Assembly (NCBI RefSeq): GCF_001262495.1
Contig: NZ_LGYE01000002.1
Coordinates: forward strand, 300,368-364,367
Direction of reading: 5' to 3'
From: Microbacterium sp. GCS4
GTDB lineage: Bacteria; Actinomycetota; Actinomycetes; Actinomycetales; Microbacteriaceae
DNA: 64,000 nucleotides
The notes beneath the pieces were generated by a model. That model saw nothing but the letters and a program-made list of their open reading frames with translations, ran no database searches and was not told where the DNA came from. This document shows positions 26,972 through 35,676 of the stretch, one piece after another. Made by a program: the position numbers and the translations under genes. Within the stretch, counting starts at the first letter, position 1. Each line of letters opens with the position of its first letter.

Positions 26972-28366
26972 ATGCTGGAGGCAGTGCTGACGCTGCTGCT
27001 CGGCGTGCTGCTGACGCTGGCGATCATCGCCGCGTGCGGGTTCTTCGTCGCGCAGGAGTTCGCGTACATGTCGGTCGACCGGTCGCGCATGGCGGCCCTC
27101 GCCGAGAAGGGCGACGCGCAGGCGGGACGTGTGCTCGCGATCACGAAGCGCACCTCCTTCATGCTGTCCGGCGCGCAGCTGGGCATCACCGTGACGGGCC
27201 TCCTCATCGGCTACGTCGCCGAGCCGCTGATCGGCGAGTCGATCGGCACCCTGCTCGGCGGGGTCGGCATCCCGCCCGCCGTGTCGGTGCTGATCGGCAC
27301 GACCGGGGCGCTGCTGCTCGCCACGATCGTCACGATGATCTTCGGCGAGCTGTACCCGAAGAACCTGGCCATCGCGAGCCCCGAGCCGCTCGCCCGCGCC
27401 CTGGCCCTGCCCACCCGCATCTACCTCGCGGCGTTCGGGTGGCTCATCACGGTGTTCGACGTCGCCGCGAACGCGCTGCTGCGACTCGTGCGCATCGAGC
27501 CGCTCGAGGACGTCGACGAGAGCGCCACGGCGCGCGACCTCGAGGCCATCGTCGAGGAGTCCCGCGTGAGCGGCGACCTGCCCGACGACCTGTCGATCAT
27601 CATCGACCGGATGCTGGACTTCCCCGAGCGCGACGTCGAGCACGCCATGGTCCCGCGCTCCAAGGTCGACACGGTCGCGCCGTCGACCACGGTCGCCGAG
27701 GTCCGCGAGCTCATGTCCACCGGCCACACCCGGTACCCGGTGATCGGCGACGAGGACATCCCCGTCGGCGTGGTCGAGCTCATCGACCTGCTGCGCCTCG
27801 CGCCGGCCGACGGCGCTCCGGTGTCCGACGTCATGCGCCCTCCCGTGATCCTGCCGACGTCGATGCGGCTGCCGCTCGCGCTCGACCGCATGCGCCAGAC
27901 GCGCAACGAGCTCGCGTGCGTGGTCGACGAGTACGGCAACTTCGACGGCATCCTCACGATCGAGGACCTCACCGAGGAGGTCGTCGGCGAGATCGAGGAC
28001 GAGCACGACCCGGATGCCGTGGTCGTGGCGGGCGGCGAGGACGGCTGGACCCTCGCCGGCGACGTGCACCTCGACGAGATCGAACGGCTGATCGGGCACG
28101 ACTTCGCGCCCGACGACGACGCCGAGACGATCGCGGGACTCGTGGTGAGCGCGCACGGCGACCTGCCGCAGGCCGGCGACGTCGTGCGGATCGACCTGCC
28201 CGCGAAGGCGGCCGAGACCGTGCAGGGGATCGAGATCGACCGCTGGCTGGACGTGCGGATCGTCGAGGTCGCGCGTCACGTGCCGTCCGTCGTGCACATC
28301 GCGCTCGAGGAGTCGGGCGCGGATCCCGACACGGACCCCGAGGCCACGACGGAGGTGGCCCGATGA
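26972..28366 (+). CDS. CNNM/CorC (hemolysin C) family membrane protein, first copy
   Basis: The 464-residue protein has the family order. An N-terminal DUF21/CNNM membrane domain (residues about 1-190, with FFVAQEFAYMSVDRSRM and LGITVTGLLIGYVAEP) is followed by two CBS domains (about 205-330, with VPRSKVDTV and VVDEYGNFDGILTIEDLTEE). A C-terminal CorC_HlyC domain contains DGWTLAGDVHLDEIE. These proteins are linked to Mg2+/cation efflux or homeostasis. GAGGGGGTGAG precedes the ATG. It overlaps the next paralog by ATGA. The 196 bases upstream show no gene. Confidence 0.9.
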   Translation: MLEAVLTLLLGVLLTLAIIAACGFFVAQEFAYMSVDRSRMAALAEKGDAQAGRVLAITKRTSFMLSGAQLGITVTGLLIGYVAEPLIGESIGTLLGGVGIPPAVSVLIGTTGALLLATIVTMIFGELYPKNLAIASPEPLARALALPTRIYLAAFGWLITVFDVAANALLRLVRIEPLEDVDESATARDLEAIVEESRVSGDLPDDLSIIIDRMLDFPERDVEHAMVPRSKVDTVAPSTTVAEVRELMSTGHTRYPVIGDEDIPVGVVELIDLLRLAPADGAPVSDVMRPPVILPTSMRLPLALDRMRQTRNELACVVDEYGNFDGILTIEDLTEEVVGEIEDEHDPDAVVVAGGEDGWTLAGDVHLDEIERLIGHDFAPDDDAETIAGLVVSAHGDLPQAGDVVRIDLPAKAAETVQGIEIDRWLDVRIVEVARHVPSVVHIALEESGADPDTDPEATTEVAR

Positions 28367-29364
28367 GCTGGTGGCTGGTCACCCTGATCACGACGGCGCT
28401 GATCGTCGCGAGCGCGTTCTTCGTCATCGTCGAGTTCGCGCTGCTCGCCGCGCGACGGCATCGGCTGGAGGCGGAGGCCGACACGAGCGCCTCCGCCCGC
28501 TCCGCGCTGCGCGGTCTCAACGAGCTCACCGTCATGCTCGCGTTCGCGCAGCTGGGCATCACGGCGTGCACGTTCCTGCTGGGCGCGATCACCAAGCCCG
28601 CGATCGACTACGCCCTGTCGCCCGTGTTCGAGGCGTGGGGTCTGCCGTACATCGCGGCCGACATCATCGCGTTCATGCTCGCGCTCATCGTCGTCACGTT
28701 CCTGCACCTCGTGATCGGCGAGATGGCCCCGAAGTCGTGGGCGATCGCGCATCCCGAGACCGCGGCGAAGGCCACCAGCATCCTCGCCCGCGCCCTGACC
28801 TGGCCGCTGCGTCCATTCCTGCTGTGGATCAACCGCATCGCGAACCGCCTCGTGAAGGCCTCGGGCGTCGAGCCGGTCGAGAAGGCCGCCGCCGGCGGCC
28901 AGGACGTCGACACGATCCGCGAGCTCGTGGCGCACTCGCGCGCCGCCGGCACCCTCGAGGTCGAGTACTCCGAGCCGATCGTGCGGGCCATCTCCCTGCA
29001 GTCGCTCACGGTCGGCGAGATCGTGCGGACGGATGCCGCGCCCACCGCCGTGCCTCTCACGGCGACCGTGCGCGAGGTGCAGGCTGTGGCCGCCGAGTCG
29101 GGGCACCTCCGGATCCTCGTGGGGGAGGGGGCCGCGGCGCGCGTCGTGCACGTGCGCGACACGCTTCCGCTCGACGCCGCGACCCCGGTGGTGGAGGTCG
29201 CCCGGCCCGTGACCACGGTCGCCCCGGGCGCCGGCGCGTACGACACGCTCAGCCGCATGCAGCGTGAGCACGTGCAGCTCGCCGCGGTCGTCGAGGGCGG
29301 GGCGCTCGTCGGCGTCGTGACCCTCGACGACCTGCTGCGCGAGCTGCTTCCGGCGACCGTGTGA
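28363..29364 (+). CDS. CNNM/CorC family membrane protein, shorter second copy
   Basis: The 333-residue protein has a CNNM membrane domain with FFVIVEFALLAARRHRLEAE near 18-37 and LGITACTFLLGAITKP, followed by a degenerate CBS pair (GEIVRTDAAPTAVPL and VVEGGALVGVVTLDDLL). The C-terminal transporter-associated domain seen in its neighbour is missing. The ATG overlaps the upstream stop, so the two paralogs are coupled and probably form a heteromer, an arrangement common in actinobacteria (family knowledge). Confidence 0.9.
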   Translation: MSWWLVTLITTALIVASAFFVIVEFALLAARRHRLEAEADTSASARSALRGLNELTVMLAFAQLGITACTFLLGAITKPAIDYALSPVFEAWGLPYIAADIIAFMLALIVVTFLHLVIGEMAPKSWAIAHPETAAKATSILARALTWPLRPFLLWINRIANRLVKASGVEPVEKAAAGGQDVDTIRELVAHSRAAGTLEVEYSEPIVRAISLQSLTVGEIVRTDAAPTAVPLTATVREVQAVAAESGHLRILVGEGAAARVVHVRDTLPLDAATPVVEVARPVTTVAPGAGAYDTLSRMQREHVQLAAVVEGGALVGVVTLDDLLRELLPATV

Positions 29365-29379
29365 GCGCCGCCGGCGGGG

Positions 29380-30663
29380 TCAGCCGATCAGGCCCCGCCG
29401 GTAGCGCCCGCTGCGGATCGCGAGGATCGTGCCGCCGATGAGCGCCGCGACGAGCGAGCCCGTGAGCACCCCGATCTTCACGTGCTCGTCGGCGACCGAG
29501 GCGCTCCCGAAGGCAAGCTCGCCGATCAGCAGCGACACCGTGAAGCCGATGCCCGCGACGAACGACATGCCGATCAGATCGGGCCAGCGCAGGCTCGGGT
29601 CGCGGCGGAGTGCCGGGATGCTCCCGATTCCGAGGGTCGTGAGCAGGATGCCGATGGGCTTGCCGAGCACGAGACCCAGCACGATGCCGAGCGTGATCGG
29701 GTCGGCGAACGCCGAGCGCAGACCGTCGATGCCCCCGAGGGGGACGCCGGCGGAGAAGAACGCGAAGACGGGCACGGCGAAGAGCGTCGCGACGACGCCC
29801 CAGCGGTCGGCCCAGTGCGGGGCGAGTCCCTCGCGCATGCGCTTCTCGCCCTGGCCCAGGACCACGTGCGCGCGGTCGGTCGGCCGCACGGGGACGGTGA
29901 ACGCCAGCAGCACCCCGGCCACGGTCGCGTGCACGCCCGAGGCGTGCACGAGAGCCCAGGTCGCGAGAGCCAGGGGCAGCAGGATCCACCAGGAGCGGAT
30001 GCCGCGCTGCGCGGCGAATCCGAACCCGGCGAGCGGCAGCACGGCCAGTCCGAGCCAGAGCAGGCTGATGTCGTCGGTGTAGACGGTCGCGATGATCGTG
30101 ATCGCGATGAGGTCGTCGACCACGGCGAGCGTGAGCAGGAACACCCGGAGCGCGGGCGGGAGGAAGCGCCCGACGACCGCGATCACGGCCACCGCGAAGG
30201 CGATGTCGGTCGCGGTGGGGATCGCCCAGCCACGGGAGGCGTCCGCGGCGCCGCCCGCGGTGAGCAGCAGGAAGATCAGCGCGGGGGCGATGACGCCGCC
30301 GGCCGCCGCGGCGACCGGGAGCGCGGCGGCGCGGGGGTCGCGCAGGCGCCCGGTCGTGAACTCCTCCTTCAGCTCGAGGCCGACGACGAAGAAGAAGATC
30401 GCCAGCAGGCCGTCGGCGGCCCAGGCGCCGACGCTGAGTTCGAGGTGCAGCTCGGGGATGCCGAACGTGAAGTCCCGCACGGCGCTGTACCAGCCGGAGG
30501 CGGGGCTGTTGGCGAGGATCAGCGCCGCGACGGTCGCGGCGAGCAGCAGCACGCCGGCGGTGACGTCGCTGCGGACGGTGGAGCGGATGCCGCGCCACAG
30601 CTCATGCGGCGCGAGGGGGAGACGGGATGACGAATCGGATGACGAAGACGATGACGAAGACAC
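29380..30663 (-). CDS. nhaA: Na+/H+ antiporter NhaA
   Basis: The 427-residue membrane antiporter exchanges Na+ for H+ in pH and salt homeostasis. It shows NSPASGWY, the family signature FFFVVGLELKEEFTTG near residue 75, ATDIAFAVAVIAVVG and VVDDLIAITIIATVY with the adjacent ion-binding aspartates, and LGLVLGKPIGI near the C-terminus. The start is the GTG at 30663, with GAGG seven bases upstream. The first 13 residues are nearly all Ser, encoded by an imperfect 9-base repeat, so an internal start is conceivable. Confidence 0.93.
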   Translation of the reverse strand: MSSSSSSSSDSSSRLPLAPHELWRGIRSTVRSDVTAGVLLLAATVAALILANSPASGWYSAVRDFTFGIPELHLELSVGAWAADGLLAIFFFVVGLELKEEFTTGRLRDPRAAALPVAAAAGGVIAPALIFLLLTAGGAADASRGWAIPTATDIAFAVAVIAVVGRFLPPALRVFLLTLAVVDDLIAITIIATVYTDDISLLWLGLAVLPLAGFGFAAQRGIRSWWILLPLALATWALVHASGVHATVAGVLLAFTVPVRPTDRAHVVLGQGEKRMREGLAPHWADRWGVVATLFAVPVFAFFSAGVPLGGIDGLRSAFADPITLGIVLGLVLGKPIGILLTTLGIGSIPALRRDPSLRWPDLIGMSFVAGIGFTVSLLIGELAFGSASVADEHVKIGVLTGSLVAALIGGTILAIRSGRYRRGLIG

Positions 30664-30954
30664 GGAGAGACCTCACGGTGAAGGGGACGCGGGACGGGCT
30701 CGATCGCGCGCACCGGCGTCGGTGGCGCGTCAGGGGCCTGGCGGCGGGCAGCCGGCGATCTCGCCGTGCGACAGGGTGCCCCACACGCTCGTCCACCCGT
30801 TCGTCCCCGGGTGCATGACGACCTTCGTCCAGGACACCATCGGGGTGGCCGACGGCAGCGACCGCGGCGCGCGTACGGCGCCGGAGATCGCGAGGGAGGG
30901 CATGGCACCAGACTACCGGGCGGGCCTGCGAGGGCGCTGGAGTGCGGCATCCGC
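30664..30954. other. intergenic region between divergent nhaA and the agmatine-deiminase lipoprotein gene
   Basis: About 290 bases without a convincing gene. A 57-codon frame on the minus strand (30730-30903) has no recognisable features or ribosome site and is not called. The nhaA translation signal lies at the left end and the TetR-type operator begins at the right end. Confidence 0.5.
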
Positions 30955-30975
30955 TATTATTGGATGATATCCAAT
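30955..30975. promoter_or_regulatory. -10 element and palindromic operator, site 1 of the TetR regulon
   Basis: TATTAT at 30955-30960 is a good -10. It runs into ATTGGATGATATCCAAT (30959-30975), a near-perfect palindrome whose exact reverse complement is found at 32288-32304. AGGAGG follows at 30979-30984, 5 bases before the ATG. A repressor bound here would block the -10 and start site. Confidence 0.75.
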
Positions 30976-30989
30976 TCTAGGAGGTCGGA

Positions 30990-32138
30990 ATGTCCGCCAT
31001 CGAGATGACCCGACGCGGCTTGCTCGTCGCCACCGGACTCGGGATCCTGGGGGCCGGCGTGCTCGGCTGCTCGCCCTCGGGCTCTGCCGGCTCGCAGTCC
31101 GCCGCGGGTGCGACCGCCGAGGCGGCGACCCGACGCCTCGGCGCGGAATGGGAGCGGCACGAGCTCACCGTGATGTCGTGGCCGACCCGGCGGATCTGGG
31201 GTGCGGACACCGCCGACGTGCGCGCCGACATCGCGGGGATCGCCCGTGCCATCGCGGAGTTCGAACCCGTGGTGCTGCTCGCCTCGCCGGATGACGTGCG
31301 CGGCGCGCGGTCGGCCTGCGGGTCGTCCGTGGAGGTGCTCGAGCTGCCCGTCGACGATCTGTGGGCGCGTGACACCGTTCCGGTCTTCGTCGAGGAGGGC
31401 GGCGCCGTGCGCGGCGTGGACCTCAATTTCAACGGCTGGGGCGGCAAGCAGCGACACGGCGACGACGGCCGAGTCGCCCGTGGGGTGCTGCGCGAGTTCG
31501 AGATCCCGCGCATCGCGACGGATCTGGTGGGCGAGGGCGGCTCGATCGAGACCGACGGCCGCGGCACGCTCCTCGTGACCGAGAGCTCCCTCGTCAACGA
31601 CAACCGCAATCCGGGGAGGAGTCGAGACGAGGTGGAGGGCCGTCTCATCGAACTGCTCGGCATGCGTCGGGTGATCTGGTTCGACGGCGTGTACGGGGAG
31701 GACATCACGGATGCGCACATCGACTCCCTGGTGCGCTTCACCGCGCCCGGCGTCGTGCTGCTCGACGTTCCGGGACCCGGTGCGCCGGACGACGTGTGGT
31801 CGCGTTCGACCGCGCAGGCTCGCTCGGTGCTGGGCGCGGCGACGGATGCCGATGGCACCCGCTTCGAGGTCGTGGACCTCCCGCAGCCGGACTTCTCGGA
31901 GATCCGCGGCTCCGGCGACGACTTCCTCGCCTCGTACGTGAACTTCTACGTCGGCAACGGCGCCGTGTTCCTCCCCGACTTCGGCGACCGCCGGGCGGAC
32001 GATCGTGCCCGCGGCATCCTGCAGGATCACTTCCCCGACCGCGAGATGGTGCCCCTGGCGATCGACGCCGTCGCGTCCGGCGGCGGCGGGATCCACTGCG
32101 CGACGCACGACCTCCCCGGAGCGCCGCAGGGCGGCTGA
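30990..32138 (+). CDS. agmatine deiminase-family lipoprotein, probably Tat-exported
   Basis: The 382-residue protein is a PAD_porph/agmatine deiminase with an export signal: TRRGLLVATGLG (twin-arginine-like) and lipobox GAGVLGC (Cys near residue 27). Catalytic motifs are present: WARDTVPVFV with the Asp, EGGSIETDGRG, NDNRNPG, DAHIDSLVRF with the His, and SGGGGIHCATHD with the nucleophilic Cys near the C-terminus. Enzymes of this fold deiminate agmatine, peptidyl-arginine or similar guanidines to ureido products plus ammonia. A surface-anchored version is unusual. It is preceded by the palindrome shared with the transporter operon and the cytosolic paralog at 38315. Confidence 0.85.
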   Translation: MSAIEMTRRGLLVATGLGILGAGVLGCSPSGSAGSQSAAGATAEAATRRLGAEWERHELTVMSWPTRRIWGADTADVRADIAGIARAIAEFEPVVLLASPDDVRGARSACGSSVEVLELPVDDLWARDTVPVFVEEGGAVRGVDLNFNGWGGKQRHGDDGRVARGVLREFEIPRIATDLVGEGGSIETDGRGTLLVTESSLVNDNRNPGRSRDEVEGRLIELLGMRRVIWFDGVYGEDITDAHIDSLVRFTAPGVVLLDVPGPGAPDDVWSRSTAQARSVLGAATDADGTRFEVVDLPQPDFSEIRGSGDDFLASYVNFYVGNGAVFLPDFGDRRADDRARGILQDHFPDREMVPLAIDAVASGGGGIHCATHDLPGAPQGG

Positions 32139-32155
32139 TCCCCCGTGTCGACAGA

Positions 32156-32180
32156 GCCCCGTCCGCGCTGCGGACGGGGC
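32156..32180 (+). terminator. hairpin terminator after the lipoprotein deiminase
   Basis: GCCCCGTCCGC and GCGGACGGGGC form a perfect 11-base stem with a GCT loop, 18 bases after the stop codon. There is no T-tract. Confidence 0.7.
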
Positions 32181-32257
32181 CATCCGGCGTGTGCGGGCAC
32201 GGGCGCTGTGCGTCACGCGCGAACGGTCACGTCGGTGCGGCAGATTCGGGCGGGCGG

Positions 32258-32304
32258 TTGACAACCGCCTTCGAGCGTCTCAAGATAATTGGATATCATC
32301 CAAT
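32258..32304 (+). promoter_or_regulatory. promoter and operator of the ABC transporter/TetR operon, site 2
   Basis: TTGACA at 32258-32263 and GATAAT at 32284-32289 form a promoter with a longer than ideal 20-base spacer. ATTGGATATCATCCAAT at 32288-32304 overlaps the -10 and is the exact reverse complement of site 1. The operon it drives ends with the tetR gene, so the repressor would control itself. Confidence 0.75.
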
Positions 32305-32346
32305 TTCGCCTCGGGACGATGTCGTCCCGAGAGACAGGAGGCACCG

Positions 32347-33867
32347 ATGGCCCCCTCCCTCACGAAGGCCCTCGCGGCACTGGCGGTCGTGCTGTCCGCG
32401 GTCGGCCTCACCGCATGCAACGGCGACGGCTCCGTCCCGCCCGGCGTCGACGGCACCACGCTGCACATCGCGCGGTCGGAGTCGTTCGACGGCTGGGACC
32501 CCGACAAGGCCGCCGCGTACTCGACGTACCAGACCCTGCAGGGCGTGCTCGAACCACTGCTGAGGTTCTCCCCGTCCGGCGACGCCGTCGAAGCCGGACT
32601 CGCGACGGACTGGAGCTACGACGCAGCCGCCCTCACCTGGACGTTCACGCTGCGCGAGGGCGCGATGTTCAGCGACGGCACACCGCTCACGGCCACCGAC
32701 GTCGTGTTCTCCGCCGGCGTCTGGGCAGAGGGTCCCAACTACGGAGCGCTGTACGCCAACATCGTCGACGTCACGGCCGTCGACGACCGCACGGTGGTGT
32801 TCGCGCTCGCCCACCCCGACAGCACGCTGCCGGTGCTCATGACATGGTCGTCCTCGGCCGTCTTCCCCGCCGACTTCGGCGGCCTCTCCCGCACGGAGTA
32901 CTTCGCCGCACCGGTCGCCGCCGGGGCGTTCACCGTCGCCGACTGGTCGCCCGGCGGGCGCATCACGCTCGACGCGAACCCGCACTACTACCAGGAGGGG
33001 CGACCGTACGTCGACCACGTCGTCGTCGAGGTCGTGCCCGACGCCACCGAGCGCGGCGCGCAGTTCCAAGCGGGTCAGGTCGACATCTCCGAGTACGTCT
33101 CGCCCATCGACGCGCCCCAGTACGGGGACGCCCTCGTCGCGCTGCCCGCCAGCCAGATCGAGCACCTGAGCTTCACCACCACCGGGGGACCGCTCGCCGA
33201 CCCGCTCGTGCGCCGGGCTGTCGCGCACGCGGTCGACTACGAGTCCATCGCGGCCGGCCCGTTCCGCGGCGTCGGCGCCGAGCCCCGCGGCATCCTGCCC
33301 CCGAACCTCGCGAACTGGGCCCCGCCCAGCGAGGAGCCGTTCCGACGCGATGTGGAGGAGGCGCGACGACTGCTCGCCGAATCGGGGGCCGAGGTGACAT
33401 CGCTCGAGCTCATCTACGACGCCGGGAACCCCACAGACCATCTCGTGGCGCAGATCCTCGAGCAGGACCTCGCCGAGATCGGCATCGACCTCGGCCTCAC
33501 CGCGCTCGAGACCGGCGCGTTCCTCAGCCGCGCCTACGGGCTGGACGCCGACATGGTTCTCTGGTCGTACGGCGCGGTGTCCCCGGACATGGTCGACCCG
33601 CTCGGCTGGATCACCGGCACGTCGTGGCTGTTCAGCGGATTCGAGACCGACACCGTCACGCAACAGTTCTTCGCCTACGGCGCCACCGAGTCCCCGGAGC
33701 AGAAGCAGGCGATCATCGCCCAGGTGCAGGACGACGCGTTGCGCGGGGCGCAGGCGATCAGCCTCGCCGAGTTCCAGGTGCAGCACGCCGTGAGCGAGAG
33801 CGTCTCGGGCTTCGCCCCCGCCCCCTGGGGCATGTACTACTGGGACACGATCCGGGTGGGGGAGTGA
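32347..33867 (+). CDS. dipeptide/oligopeptide-type ABC importer, substrate-binding lipoprotein
   Basis: The 506-residue precursor is a cluster C (SBP_bac_5) receptor with lipobox VGLTAC (Cys near residue 24). Typical segments are FDGWDPDKAAAYSTYQTL, TWTFTLREGAMFSDGTPLTATDVVFS near 105-130 (the signature DGTPLTATDV) and VRRAVAHAVDYESIA. It captures its ligand outside the membrane. The family carries peptides, nickel, opines and guanidino or amino compounds. The neighbouring deiminases point to a guanidino or ureido cargo (inference). AGGAGG lies 5 bases before the ATG. Confidence 0.93.
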   Translation: MAPSLTKALAALAVVLSAVGLTACNGDGSVPPGVDGTTLHIARSESFDGWDPDKAAAYSTYQTLQGVLEPLLRFSPSGDAVEAGLATDWSYDAAALTWTFTLREGAMFSDGTPLTATDVVFSAGVWAEGPNYGALYANIVDVTAVDDRTVVFALAHPDSTLPVLMTWSSSAVFPADFGGLSRTEYFAAPVAAGAFTVADWSPGGRITLDANPHYYQEGRPYVDHVVVEVVPDATERGAQFQAGQVDISEYVSPIDAPQYGDALVALPASQIEHLSFTTTGGPLADPLVRRAVAHAVDYESIAAGPFRGVGAEPRGILPPNLANWAPPSEEPFRRDVEEARRLLAESGAEVTSLELIYDAGNPTDHLVAQILEQDLAEIGIDLGLTALETGAFLSRAYGLDADMVLWSYGAVSPDMVDPLGWITGTSWLFSGFETDTVTQQFFAYGATESPEQKQAIIAQVQDDALRGAQAISLAEFQVQHAVSESVSGFAPAPWGMYYWDTIRVGE

Positions 33868-33871
33868 GTCC

Positions 33872-34816
33872 ATGGGACGCTACCTGTTCGTCCTCACACG
33901 CCTGGCGCTCGCCGTGCCGCTGCTGCTGGGGATCGTCCTCCTCGTCTTCCTGATCCTCAAGGTGACACCCGGCGATCCCGCACGACTGATCGTCGGACTG
34001 CGGGCATCCGAGGCCGAGCTCGGCGCCGTGCGCGAGCAGCTCGGGCTGAACGACCCGGCGATCGTGCAGTACGTCGCCTACGTCGGTCGGCTGCTCACGG
34101 GCGACCTCGGCTACTCGTTCAAGTCCAGCGAATCGGTGGCCGCGATCGTCGCCGAGCGCGTGCCGGCCACGCTCTGGCTGCTGGGAGTCGGTGCGCTCCT
34201 GTCCCTGATGATCTCCGTGCCGCTGGCGATCCTGTCGGCGCGGCGTCCGGACGGCCCCGTCGACCACGGCGTGCGGGCCTTCGGCCTCGTCGCGCTGTCG
34301 ATGCCGTCGTTCTGGGTGGGGATCGTGCTCATCCTCGTCGTCGCGGTGCCGACCGGATGGTTCCCGGTCGGCGGATTCGGTGCGACTCCGGCGGAGCACC
34401 TGCGCTCGATCATCCTCCCGGCCTTCACACTCGCACTCGCGATAGCCCCGCTCCAGGTGCGGAGCCTGCGCACCAGCATCATCGAGGTGCTCGGCGCGGA
34501 GCATGTCACGACCGCGCGCTCACTCGGCCTGTCCTCCGGCCGGATCATGTCGCGCTTCGTGCTCCGCAACGCGGCCCCGCCGACCATCTCGATCCTCGCC
34601 CTCAACGTGGGCTACCTGCTCTTCGGCGCGGTCGTGGTCGAGACGACGTTCTCCCTGCCCGGCATCGGGCAGGGGATAGTGCTCGCCGCCCGGCAGCGCG
34701 ACATCCCCACCATCCAGGGCTACACCCTGCTGTTCGCGCTCGCGGTGGTTCTGGTGTTCCTGATCGCCGACATCGTGACCTCGATCGCCGATCCGCGTCT
34801 GGAGGTGGAATCGTGA
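33872..34816 (+). CDS. dipeptide-type ABC importer, DppB-like permease
   Basis: The 314-residue protein has the DppB/OppB architecture. An N-terminal helix (LALAVPLLLGIVLLVFLIL) is followed by the GDPAR motif and LGLNDPAIVQYVAYVGRLLTGDLGYSF (written in pieces here: the LxGDLGYS box is the family marker). A permease core carries the EAA loop VLGAEHVTTARSLGLS and VVVETTFSLPGIG near the end. It starts 4 bases after the receptor stop and overlaps the next permease start by GTGA. Confidence 0.94.
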   Translation: MGRYLFVLTRLALAVPLLLGIVLLVFLILKVTPGDPARLIVGLRASEAELGAVREQLGLNDPAIVQYVAYVGRLLTGDLGYSFKSSESVAAIVAERVPATLWLLGVGALLSLMISVPLAILSARRPDGPVDHGVRAFGLVALSMPSFWVGIVLILVVAVPTGWFPVGGFGATPAEHLRSIILPAFTLALAIAPLQVRSLRTSIIEVLGAEHVTTARSLGLSSGRIMSRFVLRNAAPPTISILALNVGYLLFGAVVVETTFSLPGIGQGIVLAARQRDIPTIQGYTLLFALAVVLVFLIADIVTSIADPRLEVES

Positions 34817-35676
34817 GCGTCGCGGTCGATGCCGCGGTGATCGGCCCCAAGACCACCGCGATCGTGATGGTCGAACGCACGCGGCTCCCCCGACGCGTGT
34901 GGGTCGGGGCGACGATCGTGGGGCTCTACGTCCTCGTCGCGATCCTCGCGCCGGTGATCGCCCCGTACGACCCGCTCGCGCAGGACGTCGTCGACGCGCT
35001 CGCCGCGCCCAGCGCCGCGCACTGGCTCGGAACCGACGAGCTCGGACGCGACGTCCTCTCGCGTCTGCTGCACGCCGCGCGCATCGACCTGCTGGTCGGA
35101 TTCCTCGGCGCCGCACTGCCGGCCGTCCTCGGCACGTTCCTCGGCGCGGTCGCCGGGTTCCGTGGAGGATGGCTCGACGGGACGATCATGCGGGTGTCGG
35201 ATGTCGTGCAGGCCTTCCCCACCTACATCCTCATCATCGCCCTCGTGTTCGCTCTCGGACCCGGCGTGCCGTCGATCCTCGTCGCGTTCACCGCGATCGC
35301 CTGGGTCTCGTACGCGCGCCTGATCCGCACCGAGGTGCTGCGCGAACGCAGCCTCGACTACGTCGCGGCAGCCAGAGCGTCAGGGCTCTCGGGGGCGCGG
35401 ACGCTGTGGCGGCACGTGTTCCCGAACTCGGTCGGCCAGACGCTCGTGTACCTGCCGTCCGACATCGTGGGGGCCACTCTGGGGCTCGCCGCGCTGTCGT
35501 TCCTCGGGTTGGGCATCCAGGCGCCGACACCGGAGTGGGGCGCGATGATCGCGGCCGGCCAGCCCTACATCCGCGAGCAGTGGTGGCTCTCCACCGTGCC
35601 CGGTCTCGTGGTGGTCGGGTTCGGGCTGGGACTCAGCCTGATCGGCGAGGGAATTGAAGAAGGGTTGAGGAGATGA
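34813..35676 (+). CDS. dipeptide-type ABC importer, DppC-like permease
   Basis: The 287-residue protein shows the DppC pattern: an N-terminal helix, the HWLGTDELGRDVLSRLLHAAR motif in its usual place near residues 68-88 (core GTDELGRDVLSR) and the EAA loop SLDYVAAARASGLSG. The open frame runs upstream, but the GTG at 34813 overlaps the DppB-like stop and gives the right N-terminus. It pairs with the preceding permease, and its stop overlaps the next gene by ATGA. Confidence 0.94.
   Translation: MSVAVDAAVIGPKTTAIVMVERTRLPRRVWVGATIVGLYVLVAILAPVIAPYDPLAQDVVDALAAPSAAHWLGTDELGRDVLSRLLHAARIDLLVGFLGAALPAVLGTFLGAVAGFRGGWLDGTIMRVSDVVQAFPTYILIIALVFALGPGVPSILVAFTAIAWVSYARLIRTEVLRERSLDYVAAARASGLSGARTLWRHVFPNSVGQTLVYLPSDIVGATLGLAALSFLGLGIQAPTPEWGAMIAAGQPYIREQWWLSTVPGLVVVGFGLGLSLIGEGIEEGLRR

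Noticed and set aside
30730..30903. 57-codon frame on the minus strand upstream of nhaA
   Set aside because: It has an ATG and a clean stop, but no ribosome binding site, no known motif and no supporting context; chance frames of this length are common at this GC content.
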